Shown here: positions 46,533 to 56,259 of the stretch, one piece after another | How the letters are laid out: every line of letters starts with the position of its first letter | Position numbering within the stretch: position 1 is the first letter of the stretch | The notes under the pieces: generated by a model | Seen by the model: only the letters and a program-made list of their open reading frames with translations | Database searches by the model: none | What the model was told of the DNA's origin: nothing | Made by a program: the position numbers and the translations under genes | Assembly: GCA_963920575.1 (NCBI GenBank) | Contig: OY986970.1 | Span: forward strand, 25,439,869 to 25,503,868 | DNA: 64,000 nucleotides | Reading direction: 5' to 3' | Source: Narthecium ossifragum | Lineage: Eukaryota > Streptophyta > Magnoliopsida > Dioscoreales > Nartheciaceae

Positions 46533-48108
46533 AACAGAGTATTTGGGAGGGAGGTTTAATTCTACATTGGAAACACATCCATACATTGAAAACACGTCTA
46601 TACATTGGAAACACGTCCATACATTGGATCCAATTAAGTTCATACATTGGAAACACATTCATACTATCAATATACATGCTATTCTCTGGTTCGTTGTTTA
46701 GATCTTCTCTCTTAGGCGCACTCCGTGTCAGTCTAGCCGCGGGCTATTCTTTGAGCCCGCGCCCACCTACTCCTATGGTCGTCAATGGTCAGGGTATCCA
46801 TGTGCGCCATGGTGGCGTCGATGATCGTGACAATCCTATCATACTGAATTTCAAGAATTCGAAACAAATTAGACATAATATTATGTGCTAGTATTTCATT
46901 TCCATTTAGAATTTCTAAAAATTACCTTCGTCGGCAGATAATCATCTGCATGTTCAGCCTGGAAAGTCCTCCGCTCTGGGTTTATGACCTTCACATGAGA
47001 TATGGATCGATACCATTCATAATACCCATCCACGCAGTCATACCCACGGATAGCATACTCGCCCATCCGGCATAGAGCAGTGCAGTGGCTTGGCCAATCA
47101 GCCCAGAACCGCGGCTCATAGTGGAAGGCCCTCTTGTACCCCCGAACAGTCTCCTTGGCTCCCATGTGGAAGTGGGTTGGCCTTAGTGGGGCGGCGGGAA
47201 TGGTCGTATGATCCCGAATTGCCGAAGCACCCGATCAGGATGGTACGGCTCGACGTGCTCCCCGCTGCTTATGGTGCCGAGGAAAAAGCTAATATCATCA
47301 CGAGGGAAGGGGCCTCCTCTATGTCTGACGTATGGGTCCCACACAACCTGCAACCATACTCATAGTAAGGGAATCAATATTTGATCACTACTGAATATAT
47401 TACAAAATTCAACTCGGAGTCAGACAAATATTACAACTCACATGATCTCTACTCAGGGAATCAATCTGTGCGCGCCATTGAAGCAGAGCCATTTCCGGAT
47501 CCTGACCTGGATCTTTGTGATCCAGCCACGCAAGAGCAGTCGGCGCGTCAACCGTGTATTCTGGGTCGGGCTGTGGCTTTATAATTACCGAGAGGTGATC
47601 ATATATCCATGCCTGCATTGATTAAAAGAATGTGGGCCAGTCACAATTATTGGTATTATATCACAAAGCAGATGTTTTAAAAGTACGTACATCCACCAGA
47701 GTCAAGTATCTGCCAATTGCCCTTGTCCCCCATCGACTGTCAGAGCCAAGCATGCGATAGAGGTAGACGAGGCCGGCAACACCCCACACATACTCACACA
47801 CGGTATCCAAGTCTGTGAGGGCAGAATGGCAAGACACGTGAACCTTCGACCCCGACTTGTCGCAAAAAAATGGTGCAACCCAGCAGATACATGATGTATG
47901 TCTTGACAGAGCACTCCAGGCCGACCTTGCGAAGAGTGCACTCTCTCCTCAGCCAGGTCATACTGACTGACAGCCCTCTCCCATCCAACTGGCTCGCGGC
48001 CTCTGCTTCACTGACTCCCAAATTAACCTTCATAAGCATTTTCAGCTGGGAGACTTTCAGCTTGCACTCTTCAAGCGGCCTACCGGTGACGGGGATGTCC
48101 AGTATACG

Positions 48109-50432
48109 TGTGAGGACCCGTCCCTCTACTCCTGGGTCGACCGGCTGGGTCAGGCCCGTGGCTCGTTGGTTTGCTTCGCGTCGAGCGCGTGATCCGGTGG
48201 ATCGCATTGTTTCTTGGACCACAAGGGCAATTTGGTAAATTGCGTCTTGTTGGTTTGTTTCACACCCGCGTGTGCACACACTGACCTTGTATGTGTTAGT
48301 GCTTGTTTAGAATGGCTAGGTGGACCCGGGATCGGAAGATCCCAGCTCAGGCGCGCTGAAGCTTGTTTTTGGGCAGCTTACGGCCCTTGAGCGATCGATC
48401 GCTCGTAGGAGCGATCGATCGGACTCGTGAGCAAGTCGGTGGCATTTTCTCCTTTGCGAGGACGGTCGGCGGCCGTCGCTCTCCCTTGTCAGAAGGGTAG
48501 GACTTTCCCTCCCCTCCTTCCCCTTTCCTCCGGCTTTCCCTCGGGCTTTCCTTCCTCTTCTTCCCTTCTCTTCTCTTCTCTTCTTCTTCCTTCTTTCTCT
48601 TCTTTCCCGCGGAGCCCTGTTTCCTCTGTTTCTTCCGGCAGCCCCCTTCTTCATCGTCGTTCTCCCTCCTTCGACCACCTTTTTAGGAGCTTGAAGGCTT
48701 GTTGGATTCGTGGCAACGAGAGGAAGATCGCTGAGGTGGTTTGGAGCCTTGTTGGTGACGGGTTTGCGAGGGATCAACCGAGGAATGCGCAGTTCGGTGG
48801 GTTCTTCTACCTACATGTGTTCTTTAATGGGTTTCTCGTGATCTAGCCGTTTGATCTTGTTGATCTTGGTGTTGTTAGCTTCCTCTTGCTTAGTAGAATT
48901 ACTGATATAAGTTTCATGATATTTGGTTCAGATTTGAGTAGAAGTTATGCATGATTAATCTCGGATTTTCCGGTTTTCTGCTGTTCTTGAAGAACAGCCG
49001 GCTTGCAGCGAGTTTTTTGGCTTGTACGTGTATGATCTTGGGTTTTGATAAACATAAGAGTTGTAGATCTCTTCGTTAGCTTTCCATTCCAACTGATTAC
49101 ATATTTTTCCTATTTTTCTACGAATTGTTATGATTTTCGCACTGGAGGGCTGCGTTGCAGCAATTAATTAGAAAGTTAGTTTGATTAACGGTTTTGATTA
49201 GTGTTTTCCCGTTAATCCAATCGTTGGATGATTATGGATTTTGGATATGTTGATAATGGTATGTAGATCTACTGGTGGCTAAGTTGGATATCAAATCCGA
49301 TGTCGTTTGGACGTCGGATCGACGGGGTCAAATAGCCAATAGTAGAGAATTTTTGGGTGTTTTGAATATAATATTATATTTCGGAATATAATATTATATT
49401 GTTTACTGTTCATCATCGTTTTCGGGGTTGCTTCACGTTGCAGAAGTCTGCGGTCGATGGTTGCGGTACCGTCGTAATGCCGGGACCCGTTGCGGATCGG
49501 CTGGCAGCGGTCGGTAGTACTGCTGCAGCGATCCGGTTGACTTATATGATGTTTGTCATACTGTTGCATGCTTTACTTCTTATCTGTGTATGTCATAGCA
49601 TGCATTGTTGATTTGTGCATTAGTTGCATTGGTTGCGTGGGTGATCTTTGGGTCGCCGTCCCGTGGCTGGAAGCTCGGACCTAGCCCTAGGACCGGGGTT
49701 GGGTAGTTTGGACCCGGTTTGAATTGTAGTGTCCAGTCAAACTTGATGATAGGCCTAGATGACTGGTGCACTTATTTGCTTGATGATTGTAAAGGTCGTG
49801 TTGGCCTCGAGTCGGATGCTGAGGTGTAGCCGGTGTCCCACTGTGCTGACCCAGGAGTAGTGAAGTTGCCTACTTAGCTTGTGTGTCGACAGTGTTGGAG
49901 TGCTGCCCCTAGGCCTCAGGGACATGCGGTGGGGTTATGGGACCCCTGTATACACCCAGGTCTTGCTTGAGGATGACACTTTTGCGTTTCCCTCTTCCTT
50001 CTGTGTGTCGTAGTGTAAATCCCTACTGAGCTTAGTGCTCACACCTACCCGGGCTGCGTTTTGCAGGTGCAGGCGTCAGTTCTTCCTCTGTGGCCCCTAC
50101 CGGGCAGTTGGACGGCGGTGCGGCGGCGCCTGGTGGACTTTGAGAGGTGGCGATATTTACTGCTTTTACCTTTGGTTAGTTAGTCTCCTACGGGAGTAAT
50201 GTTGTATTTTGGATCTTCCCCTCTCCGAGGATTTGTATATTAAACACTTTGAGTTTTAAATCTGTGGTTCGATGTTGTTAAATTAATGTCTTTTAATTGA
50301 GGGTGCTTTTGGTGAATTGTTAGGGAGACCAATAGGTTAGAGGGAACCCTCGCCAGCTTTGTTTTCCGCGTTTTGTAGGTTCCGGTTCGCGTCGCCCGGC
50401 CCGGTTGGGCTTTCGCGGGTCGGGGCGCGACA
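48109..50432 (+). mobile_element. 5' LTR of the truncated element, 2324 bp
   Basis: TGTGAGGACCCG...GGGGCGCGACA. Same termini as the solo LTRs at 51117-53716 and 56526-58549. It contains a short AGCGATCGATCGCTCGTAGG block (about 48390-48420) rather than a long GATCGATC array. Open frames here are by-products. Confidence 0.88.
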
Positions 50433-50435
50433 GCT

Positions 50436-50447
50436 TGGTATCAGAGC
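50436..50447 (+). other. Primer-binding site (tRNA-Met type)
   Basis: TGGTATCAGAGC begins three bases after the LTR end, the usual arrangement in Ty3/Gypsy and other plant LTR elements. Confidence 0.85.
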
Positions 50448-51116
50448 ATAGGTTGTAGATCCCAGGGTTTAGGATCAGGTTTCGGTTGAGATTGAGCGTG
50501 GAATGAGTTAGTTCTATGTCTAGAACATCCGTGCATGCTCCTTTTGATGTGTTATGCTTTTCCGCTTTATGTTGTGCAGATTTGTCTTGGGTTTCGAACA
50601 AGTGGATGCTTGTTGTTTCTGGTGGGGGTGCAGATGCCGAGGAATCGGGTACGTCGTTCCGTTGTGAGTCGTGCCCGGTCGCGTGAGCAGCGCACCGCCC
50701 GACAGGCTCCAGTAGCCGCGACAGCTTTGCCCCGAGACTCTGCACCAGCACCAGAGACGAGTGTTGAGTTCGCGGTGGGGGAAAACGCCTCTCTTTTCGC
50801 CGAGAGGGTTCTTCCGCCACTTAGCGAATGCGCTGTGACGGCAGCGGTGATCACCTTCCAGGAACTGAACCCGCCCAGGTTCAGTGGTGCTGAGGGTGAT
50901 CCGGCAGTAGCGGACGACTGGCTGAGAGGAGTCAGTCGTGTCCTCGACGCTTTGTTCATCCAGGATGACCGGGTTCGGGTCAGATTGGCGGCGTTCCAAC
51001 TCGACGGGGACGCTTTGGACTGGTGGACTGCTGTCTTGACCGTTAGGAGCGGGAGTGACCCCTCGTGGGACATGTTCTGTTCGTCTTTTCTCGACGCGTA
51101 CTTCCCTCAGAGTGCG

Positions 51117-53716
51117 TGTCGCGCCCCGGCCCAGGAAACCCACCCCGGACCGGGACACGAGGGGGAAACCTACGTCTACAGACAACCCAACGCGGAGACA
51201 GAAAAACAATAAACCAAAGACGGAAGAAAAGTTAACAACTACTATAATAAAACACTAAATACATCAGAGTTATACACATTTACAACATTTACAATTTCAA
51301 AAGGAAATACAACATCGCCTGAGGTCTTCGCAAACACACAGCAAAAGCCCTCCTGGCCCTCAAACAAGGTCGGCTGGCGACGCGCTGCCGCAGGACGAAC
51401 ACCGGGGCCCACAGGAGAAGCGCTGGTACCTGCACCTACAATAATACGGTCCAGGTAGGAATGAGCCAAAGCTCAGCAGGGTTCTACTCTACGACACTCG
51501 CAAGGAAAGGCGACACCAACCGTGCTAACTCTGTGCCAAGTACCGAGGCCTGCCAAGGACCCCATAAATCCCGTCAATAACCCGAAGGGCACCTGTCCAA
51601 AGTACGTCCTCCGATGGCCACCGTTCAGGGGTGGTCCACCTCCGACAGTCCCTGACACAGGGTGGACAATGACGCTACCCGTAGGACACCCCTCTCCAAG
51701 CGGAACATCCACACTTGGCGGAACGACCGAGGTTACGACAACCATCTCCCAGCACTCAAAGCACAGAGTCAACACACCCCTAGACTCCAAATCAAGAGCT
51801 AGGTCCTACCAGGGATCCCACACACCCCATCAATACCCCCAGGGTTCCTGTCCTTAATACGTCCTCCGATGCCACTGCTCAAGGATTGGGCTGTCTCCGA
51901 TGATCCCATACACAGGGTGGACAGTGACAATACCAGTAGGACACCCATGCCGGGGTAACGACAGCTAACACTTAGCTATTGATACTGGAGTCCTAGGGAC
52001 AACCCCAAACCCACGACAAGCCTAACATGCCTATAGTGCGCAAAGCAACAGACAAATAGTAAAGCAGTAGCGAAGGCAACTGATAACAATATAAACAAAC
52101 ATAGCAATGACACTAACAGGCATATATATAAAAAGAAGGGATAAACAAGCATCAAGCAGGGGCACACCTTCGGCCCATTTATACTAACCACTCCCGAGGG
52201 TCATGACTCCCTCGGTTCACCACAAAGCAGTAAAAGCATATAGAATAACATAAGCAGTAAGGGCATACATTCAGCCCATTTATTCTACACAATCCCGGGA
52301 GTCACCACTCTCCCGGTTCAACCACAAAACTATAAACACACAACATTTTATAGCTATACTACTAAGCATATCAGAAAGCCGGACACAACTCATCATAGCA
52401 AGCCCCGCGGAGAAAACCGCTTCAAAATGCATGTATACGGAGCCCCGCGGGCAAAACCGCCTCAAAAAGGCAAACTGGCACAGATCGGATCGATCCGAAC
52501 TGGCCTCGGATTGATCCAGCCAGCGCTCGGATCGATCCAAGTCACCCCTGGATCGATCCGGCTGGGAAAAGGAAAACGAAGAGAACGCTGCCGATCGATC
52601 CCGATCGGCCTGCCGATCGATCTGACTAGCCTCGGATCGATCCAACACACTGTTGGATTGATCAGGCTGGTCAAAACTCACAGCCATCGTCCAGGGAGCC
52701 TCGGATCGATCCAAACTCATGTCGGGATCGAACCGACTTCCCCCTGTAAACGAACCAACAAGAGTGAGGCTTCGATCGATCCGACACCCACTCGGATCGA
52801 TCCGACAAGCCGCTCCGATCGATCCTGCTCAACCAAGGGTCGATCCGACAGAGCCTCCGGCCAGCGTCGACGGCGCTTACGGCCGGAGAACAACACCAAA
52901 CCTTACCAAACTTGGTGGGCGGGTAACCAAGAAGATCGGGAAGCTCCTCAAGGCTTCAAAACTGGAAAACATCAACGATACAAGGAACACCAATAAAAAC
53001 CAAAACCAGGATCAAAGCTTCCTAACCAAGCCAGTGTCTAAAGTAGGTACCCTACCTCCACAGCGCAGCTTCAACCCACAAAGCTAGGCCTCGGATCTTC
53101 CCCACGCCGCCACGGTCCCGACGAGCCTCAAAGCTCCAGAAACGGCGGCCGGAGGAGGGAGAACGGCGACGAGGAAGGCTCAGCCGGCACAGGGGAAAAA
53201 CAGAGCAGAACGCGGGAGAAGGGAGAGGAAGGGAAAGAGAGAGCGGAAGCCGGATAAGATTGGGGAAAAGGAGGGGAAGGGGGGAAGCAAAGTCTTCCCT
53301 CCCCTGACAGGGGAGGTGACGGCCGTCCAGGCCGTCCCGTCGAACTCCATTGACAGACTCACCCTCGGGAAGGGTGAGATCGATCCGCACTGGCTTGTCG
53401 GATCGATCCGGCTAGCAAGGCCAGATCGATCCGCCCAAGAGGTGCGATCGATCCAACTTCCTGGCGTTGAACGATTGATCCTTCTCGCCAGGAAGGTTCG
53501 ATCCCTCTTCCGCAGGAAGCTAGACTTGGGTTAAAACTTAAACCCAAGCCCGGATCTCTCGATCCCGGGTCCACTAGCCATTCTACTCAAACACAAACAC
53601 CAAAACAAGGCCTGTGTGTGCACGAGCTGGTGTGAAACAAACCAACAAGGCGCAATTTACCAAATTGCCCTTGCGGTCAACGACGAGCCACATGAATAGA
53701 GGAACGGGTCCTCACA
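51117..53716 (-). mobile_element. Solo LTR in gag, 2600 bp, target duplication GTGCG
   Basis: On the minus strand TGTGAGGACCCG...GGGGCGCGACA, with GTGCG at 51112-51116 and 53717-53721. It carries GATCGATC arrays (about 52480-52860 and 53376-53515). No internal region remains. It is younger than its host element because it interrupts that element's gag. Confidence 0.93.
52480..53515. repeat. GATCGATC arrays in the TGTGAGGACC-type solo LTR
   Basis: Two blocks (about 52480-52860 and 53376-53515) contain some 15-20 copies of GATCGATCC or close variants, mostly as CGGATCGATCCG/A, at spacings of about 15-40 bp. Overlapping Arg/Asp-rich open frames on both strands are artefacts. Confidence 0.85.
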
Positions 53717-55039
53717 GTGCGCGTCAGGCCTTGGTTCGGGAGTACCTCAGCATCTTCCAGGATACGCAGTCAGTGGCTCAATATGCAGCTAGGTTCACCA
53801 TGCTCGTCAGGTTCGCCGGTCCAGTGGTGAGCGATCCTCTCACCAGAGCGGGGCAGTTTCAGTGGGGGCTATGGCCCGAGATCAGGCTTCTGATGGCGGC
53901 GCGGTTTGCTAGCGCTCTCAGGGAGGTGGTGAACTGTGCCTTGTCAGTGGAGGCCGTACTGCTGGAGGCAGGACCTAGGGCAGTTCAGCCTGTGTTCCCC
54001 TCGAGGTTAGGGCGCGCCGGCCAGCCGCAGTAGGCTCAGGGTGGAGTAGGACCGTGGCGGGGGGAGACCCGTTCACGACGCCATCAACCCTATCTGCACC
54101 AGCCAGAGGACGTCGGTGGAGACAGTCCAGAGGCAGAGGAGGGGGCGAATGACGAGGATGATCCCGATCAGCAGTTCTCAGAGGATGAGCAGCTGGAGCA
54201 GTCAGTCGGTGAGTACGACGAGGACCAGCCCCTCTCAAAGGCAGAGGAGGAGTTCGCGGAGGATGATCCGGATGAGCGGTTTCCGGAGGAGGAGCCTCAG
54301 CAGGAGGCGTTCGCAGGGTTTGGTCAGATCCAGCAGGCAGAGCAGAGACCTGTGGTGTGCTTTGAGTGCGGGCCGGGGCCCAGTGGAGGGCCGGGGTGTT
54401 ACAATACGGCTCACGTCACCCAAAGTGATCGTCATCTCTCCACAGGGCAGGTGGAAAGTGTTGGTCTCCGGGTGCCACCTCTCGACGAACGCCGACATCA
54501 GGGCACTACTGATAGTCTTGTAAGAATACACCGTCAAATTTGCTAGACCGGTGGCCTCCACGGCATTCTTAAAGTCTTGCCGTTCGATGCCGTCCCATTT
54601 CGTAGTGGACAGCCCATGCGCATAAATTTTTAGTGGCCCACGCTCCTACGTTGAGAAGAAGGGGAAAAGTGAGCAGACTTTGATATAAACACGGCATGAT
54701 ATAAAAAAAAAACTCAGCCTTTTTTTACCGCTCCAGCCCATATCCGATATGCCACGTGTGTTTTGAACTCCGTCAAAACCGACCGGTCAACAGGCCCACC
54801 ATGGATGGGTGCCTCGTCGTCAGACACCTCTTCCTCTTCACCAGGGCTAGCAACCATCAAGGCACCCTCTGGGATCTCCTCTGGAATCTCCTCAAGTACC
54901 GCTCTCCTCCTCCTAGCTGAGGCCGTCGGCCGGTCACCACGGGCCGATGAAGATGTCGAGGCCGCCGAAGATGAAGAGGTTCCGGCGGGTGCTTTTCCCC
55001 TTGGATGAACCATTTAACTGTTTTGAAAAAGAAATGCAA

Positions 55040-55340
55040 AGATTAGTAGATCGTTTCGGTATCCATATACCGGAAATTAAGTGTTATTAACGGTACCTAA
55101 GTACCGGTAATAAAGCATACATATCGGTATTAAGTTACCGATAGTGTAGAATAACTATCGATACCTTGATACCGAACGAGCTCTTTTCTATACAGCAACA
55201 AACATATTGATCGGTACCTATGTACCGATCAATAATCCTATCATATCGGTGAATATGTACCGATATGATAGAGAATCATTCGGTTGTCTTGTACCGATAT
55301 GATAGAGAATCATTCGGTTGTCTTGTACCGATTGATACGT
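55040..55340. repeat. ATCGGTA/TACCGAT cluster upstream of the PMD gene
   Basis: Ten or so half sites of CGGTA/TACCG, many in inverted pairs (for example TCGGTACCTATGTACCGA), lie directly upstream of the PMD start codon at 55013, mirroring the cluster upstream of the transposase. Confidence 0.78.
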
Positions 55341-55915
55341 ATAAAACTGAAAGGTCGGAACCCATTGGAAAAATTTGAAAATCTTGAAAAAAAACGCATT
55401 CGAAGAACAATGCTGCAAAACCAATGCTATATATGCAAAGACAATGCATTTGATGCAACAAGAAATGAAAAACTCACTTGTTGTAAAATCTCACTCGACG
55501 GACTCGACGGAGGCGTGGATAGCTCGCTGGCGAGGCTCTGCCGCGGGTGTAGGGAGGCTGGCAACGTTCGGGAGAGGGCTTGTTGTAAAATCTCACTCTG
55601 CCGTGGGTGTAGGGAGGCTGGCAACGTTCGGGAGAGGGCGTTGGGAAGGTGGAGGGAGATGGTTGGGAGAGTGAAGAGAGGGAGAGACTTCGGTAGAAGA
55701 GGGAGGGAGGAAGTCTCGGTAGAAGAAGCGAAGAAGGTAGGGGCTGGAGTGGGGTGAGGGGTAGTGTTGGTATTTTGGGTTTTGTTTAGGGTTTAGGGTT
55801 TAGTTATTAGTGTGGTGTGGGGTTTTGAGGGTAGTTTAGGTAAGTAGATTTATTTTGTGTGGTGTGTTGAGTGAAACCTGGGGTTTTCAAACTTGGGCTG
55901 GGGTGTGTTGAGTAA
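55341..55915. other. MULE right subterminal region
   Basis: Contains a ~60-bp direct repeat (CTTGTTGTAAAATCTCACTC... at about 55475 and 55578) and a GGTTTAGGGTTTAGT run near 55790. It shows no coding region on either strand that I can support. Confidence 0.5.
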
Positions 55916-56259
55916 ATGTGGTGTGTTGAGTCGAAACGGTGGTGCGGATAGCCGCACCCATCCACGAATACACTTGGTTTTAAAAAATTTATGACTAAAA
56001 CATCCTTTCTCTCATCTAATGGTTGAGGACTCGTCGGAGGATGATCACCGGCGACGAAGGCTGGTAGGTCACCGGATCGGTGGAGGAAGGGTCGTCTACG
56101 GCATGGGATTTGATCCAACGGCTTGGATCGGGTTGTTAGGCAACGGAGGAGATGGATCTAGGTTGGGTGGTTGCTGTCCAATTGGAGCAAGTGGAGGTCG
56201 ACGTCGTTCCGGCGATGTCAAGGATCAATAGAGCGGCGACGGGTCTTGAGGAGGGCGAG

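Larger units (their letters stand above)
48109..54403 (+). mobile_element. Truncated Ty3/Gypsy-type retroelement inside the PMD exon, TSD ATACG
   Basis: ATACG repeats at 48104-48108 and 54404-54408. It consists of a 5' LTR (48109-50432), a tRNA-Met-type primer site, a gag ORF and an acidic region, and ends at TGTTACA (54403) right after the start of a CCHC finger (C-F-E-C-G). All of pol and almost all of the 3' LTR are missing. The 3' end GGGCCGGGGTGTTACA differs from the 5' LTR end, so the copy looks internally deleted or chimeric. Confidence 0.85.
50634..54403 (+). pseudogene. Ty3/Gypsy gag, split by a solo LTR
   Basis: The ATG at 50634 starts a basic, Arg-rich leader. A plant Ty3/Gypsy gag domain follows with N-P-P-R-F-S-G, A-D-D-W-L, A-L-D-W-W and F-L-D-A-Y-F-P (50870-51110). 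The reading frame stops at the solo LTR (51117-53716). With the LTR and one GTGCG duplication removed, it continues in frame as S-A-R-Q-A-L-V-R-E-Y-L-S-I-F and covers the rest of gag, with A-A-R-F at 53794 and Q-F-Q-W-G-L at 53857. A TAG at 54031-54033 is in frame. A Glu/Asp/Gln-rich stretch then leads to C-F-E-C-G, the start of the nucleic-acid-binding zinc knuckle, where the element ends. No protease or polymerase is present. Confidence 0.88.
46733..55013 (-). pseudogene. Plant mobile domain (PMD/MAIN-like) gene of the MULE, split by a retroelement
   Basis: Exons inferred from GT-AG joins on minus: 55013-54729, 54645-54404, then after the insertion 48103-47691, 47612-47442, 47347-46926, and 46843-46733. 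The first exon encodes a Ser/Arg/acidic leader. The core has F-V-E-R-W-H-P-E-T-N-T-F-H-L-P and T-I-T-L-G-D-V-S, then (after the insert) D-I-P-V-T-G-R-P-L, Y-L-L-G-C-T-I-F, E-Y-V-W-G-V-A-G-L-V-Y-L-Y, and late Y-Y-E-W-Y. This pattern is typical of plant mobile domain proteins, which occur both as host genes acting on silencing and genome stability and inside transposons. Single-base frame changes sit near 47868 (T run) and near 47210. Removing the retroelement and one ATACG copy restores reading: D-V-S-R-I-L-D-I-P-V. The role in transposition is unknown; a mudrB-like helper role is speculation. Confidence 0.85.
42272..55959. mobile_element. Mutator-like element (MULE) with OTU-transposase and PMD genes, TSD ATCCACGAA
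   Basis: The terminal inverted repeats are identical for 44 bp (42272-42315 and 55916-55959, starting GGGTGCGGCTATCCGCACCA) and begin with a small hairpin, GGTGCGG-CTAT-CCGCACC. The 9-bp duplications ATCCACGAA (42263-42271, 55960-55968) are perfect and of the length typical of Mutator elements. The transposase gene is on plus and the plant-mobile-domain gene on minus; they converge on a large palindrome. A 6.3 kb retroelement lies inside. Without it the MULE would be about 7.4 kb. Confidence 0.95.

Noticed and set aside
48427..48846. 139-codon open frame in the 5' LTR
   Set aside because: Ser/Pro/Phe-rich translation of a CT-rich tract in LTR sequence; no domain, and not conserved as a frame in the sister LTRs.
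55781..55803. Telomere-like TTTAGGG run
   Set aside because: Only two or three imperfect units within the MULE end; too short for an interstitial telomere.
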